From Sphingobacterium alkalisoli (GTDB lineage Bacteria > Bacteroidota > Bacteroidia > Sphingobacteriales > Sphingobacteriaceae), in NCBI RefSeq assembly GCF_005049105.1, contig NZ_SUKA01000008.1, positions 151,329 through 215,328 on the forward strand: DNA of 64,000 nt, read 5' to 3'. The notes under the pieces are model-generated. The model saw nothing but the letters and a program-made list of their open reading frames with translations, was not told the origin of the DNA and made no database searches. A program made the position numbers and the translations under genes. Positions 62,502 to 64,000 of the stretch are shown in pieces. The stretch's first letter is position 1; each line of letters opens with the position of its first letter.

Positions 62502-63566
62502 TTATCGTAAAGTAACTTGAACAGGGCTCCCATCTCGTAAGGACATCACGCCCGATGTAAGCACGGTATCCCCTTCTTGAATTCCTGATAAAATCAACAC
62601 ATCTTCTTTCGTTCTTGCCCCTGTCTCTACAAGAGATTCGAACGCCTTCCCATTTTTCAGAAGAAATATCTTTTTACCATTTTGTATAGGAATCAGTGCT
62701 TCCGCGGGCACCAACAGGCCTCTCTCTATGGTTTCCAAAGGAAAAACAATGTTAGCAAATGTACCGGGAATTAAGCTTTGGGCGGAATTATCTGCAATCG
62801 CCTTTACCTGAAGCGTACGCGTGGCTGATTCCACAATAGGCTCAATAGCATAGATCATAGCTGTATGATCTTCTCTACTGCCTTGTATATTCAGTTTAAT
62901 ACTGCTATTATTTTTAACCATTTGGACATATTTCTCCGGAATGGAAAACAGAACTTTTACCCTATCTGTATTTACTAACTGAGCAACACTAGTGGTAGGA
63001 GTAATATAACTTCCTTTGGAAATATTCCTTAATCCGATCGTGCCCGAAAAAGGGGCTTTTATGACAGTCTTAGCCAGCTGAGCCTCTATTACTTGAATTT
63101 GAGCTTTTGCTGTGCGATAATCCGCGCTGGCAATATCATACTCTTCCTGGCTAATTGCTTCTTTTTCTAGCAGCAATTTAGCTCTTCTTGCATTTTCACC
63201 GGCCAAACTGTTTCGTGTAACTGCCTGCGAAAGTTCCGCTCTCAATTCCACATCATTAATCCGAATCAATACTTGTCCTGCTGACACACGACCTCCTTCT
63301 GAAAAGCTTATTGCTTCTACAATTCCAGAAATTTCAGGACGTATGTCTACTATTTCATTAGGTTCAATAGAACCGGAAAGCGACAAATGATCAGAAAAGG
63401 GCTTACCTTTTATTACTTTTCCATAAACTTTTGTTTGAATGCGACCTCCTGCAACATTGCCAGCACGTTCGCTATCATTTTTATCGTTTGTAGTTATTCG
63501 ATATAAAACTAAACTTCCGACACCAAGGCCAATTAAAACTAGAAATATGATGGTCTTCCTTTTCAT
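62502..63566 (-). CDS. RND periplasmic adaptor (membrane fusion protein)
   Basis: 354 residues. N-terminal membrane anchor (TIIFLVLIGLGVGSLVLY); lipoyl halves (VDIRPEISGIVEAI; VIKAPFSGTIGLRNI), coiled hairpin at 110-165, and a C-terminal beta domain. First gene of the efflux operon. Confidence 0.95.
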   Translation of the reverse strand: MKRKTIIFLVLIGLGVGSLVLYRITTNDKNDSERAGNVAGGRIQTKVYGKVIKGKPFSDHLSLSGSIEPNEIVDIRPEISGIVEAISFSEGGRVSAGQVLIRINDVELRAELSQAVTRNSLAGENARRAKLLLEKEAISQEEYDIASADYRTAKAQIQVIEAQLAKTVIKAPFSGTIGLRNISKGSYITPTTSVAQLVNTDRVKVLFSIPEKYVQMVKNNSSIKLNIQGSREDHTAMIYAIEPIVESATRTLQVKAIADNSAQSLIPGTFANIVFPLETIERGLLVPAEALIPIQNGKKIFLLKNGKAFESLVETGARTKEDVLILSGIQEGDTVLTSGVMSLRDGSPVQVTLR

Positions 63567-63872
63567 GTATACATAGGATTCAATAGAACATAAAACAGCA
63601 AAGAAAAATTTTAATCCGTATGCCGTTCATAAGTTTTGTGTGTAAAGTAGAAAAAAAACACACAACTTTATGTAATATTGTTATTATATAAAGTTAAGCC
63701 TATTTTTTCGTTATGTAGTCTGCGCTAAGCTATACAAAAGCTAAGAGGATAGTAGAAATTGTTGCGCTCTTACTTTTTATTCGGACGATATTGGGATATA
63801 TTGTGAGTTCTGTTTTGTACCGAATTACAAAACGGAGCTGGGGATAGGGGGAAATATAGAAATATAGGTTAC
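63567..63872. promoter_or_regulatory. Intergenic region upstream of the RND operon
   Basis: About 306 bases, A/T-rich, no gene seen. It must hold the efflux operon promoter on the minus strand; no regulator gene or clear operator is present. Confidence 0.3.
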
Positions 63873-63906
63873 AAAAAAAAGCCCTTACTGTTTCCAGCAA
63901 GGGCTC
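63873..63906 (-). terminator. Terminator of the rRNA operon
   Basis: On the minus strand AGCCCTTGCTG pairs with CAGTAAGGGCT (one mismatch), followed by a run of T, just after the 5S rRNA 3' end. Confidence 0.85.
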
Positions 63907-63916
63907 TGTATAAAAA

Positions 63917-64000
63917 AAGGCACCGACCTACTCTCCCACCTGTTACGGCAATACCATCGGCTCTGGCGGGCTTGACTGCTCTGTTCGGAATGGGAAGAGG
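63917..64000 (-). rRNA. rrf: 5S ribosomal RNA, 3' part (truncated by window)
   Basis: On the minus strand the sequence contains CCATTCCGAACAG, AGCCGATGGTA and the 3' end GGGAGAGTAGGTCGGTGCC, characteristic of 5S rRNA. About 84 bases are inside the window; the rRNA operon continues to the right. Confidence 0.96.

Overview
The window is a chromosomal stretch from a member of the Bacteroidota, most likely the Sphingobacteriaceae (Sphingobacterium or Pedobacter relatives). The reasons are a FecI/FecR/TonB-receptor module with an STN domain, TAnnTTTG-type promoter -7 boxes, DUF3857, DUF4954, DUF1080 and GH109 proteins, a 939-residue CarB, and the beginning of an rRNA operon (5S, minus strand) at the right edge. 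No phage or complete transposon is visible.

The most notable locus is at about 0.8-5.35 kb. A two-gene minus-strand operon encodes an ECF-like sigma factor and, 12 bases downstream, a compact Cas12f/TnpB-type protein. The second protein has lost its RuvC-II glutamate and the whole C-terminal zinc-ribbon/RuvC-III part, so it should bind RNA and DNA without cutting. Upstream lie about 22 copies of a 36-base CRISPR repeat in three blocks, mostly with a 66-base period. Each block is followed on its right by a copy of a conserved ~55-base structured element. A very strong GC-rich hairpin lies between the last repeat and the sigma gene and is a tracrRNA candidate. No cas1, cas2 or nuclease is present. 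This fits the recently described class of nuclease-dead Cas12f plus sigma factor systems for RNA-guided transcription. A VapBC-like toxin-antitoxin relic (toxin with an in-frame stop), REP-like repeats and a 16-base inverted repeat lie within or around the arrays.

Region 5.7-22.5 kb holds mostly housekeeping genes: an XRE regulator, a GC-rich transglutaminase-like gene, small envelope genes, a 1-Cys peroxiredoxin, acyl-CoA dehydrogenase, proBA, uvrB, upp, an RNase H-like protein, a NadR-like ATPase, ahcY, a bacilliredoxin and a GH78 rhamnosidase. Region 22.9-29.0 kb is a sigma/anti-sigma/TonB receptor/lipoprotein operon of the Fec type.

Region 29.0-39.4 kb looks accessory. Four HxlR-family regulators, each with an N-terminal Cys-Pro or Pro-Cys motif, face redox enzymes (peroxiredoxin, quinone reductase-like MDR, SDRs, flavodoxin-fold reductase, nitroreductase). 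A Crp/Fnr gene, a Crp/Fnr relic, an attC-like inverted repeat and a fold-back element are also there, and the stretch ends at the 3' side of a tRNA-Pro gene. It may be an electrophile-response island.

Region 39.6-63.6 kb contains a lipoprotein, a compact operon of a cysteine-synthase-like PLP enzyme, a putative cysteine hydrolase and PanD, a truncated haemoglobin, an Smr protein, DUF1080, glmS with DUF4954, a DUF3857 protein, carB, a formylglycine-generating-enzyme-like lipoprotein, a GH109-type glycosidase, and a three-gene RND efflux operon. It is followed by the 5S rRNA end.
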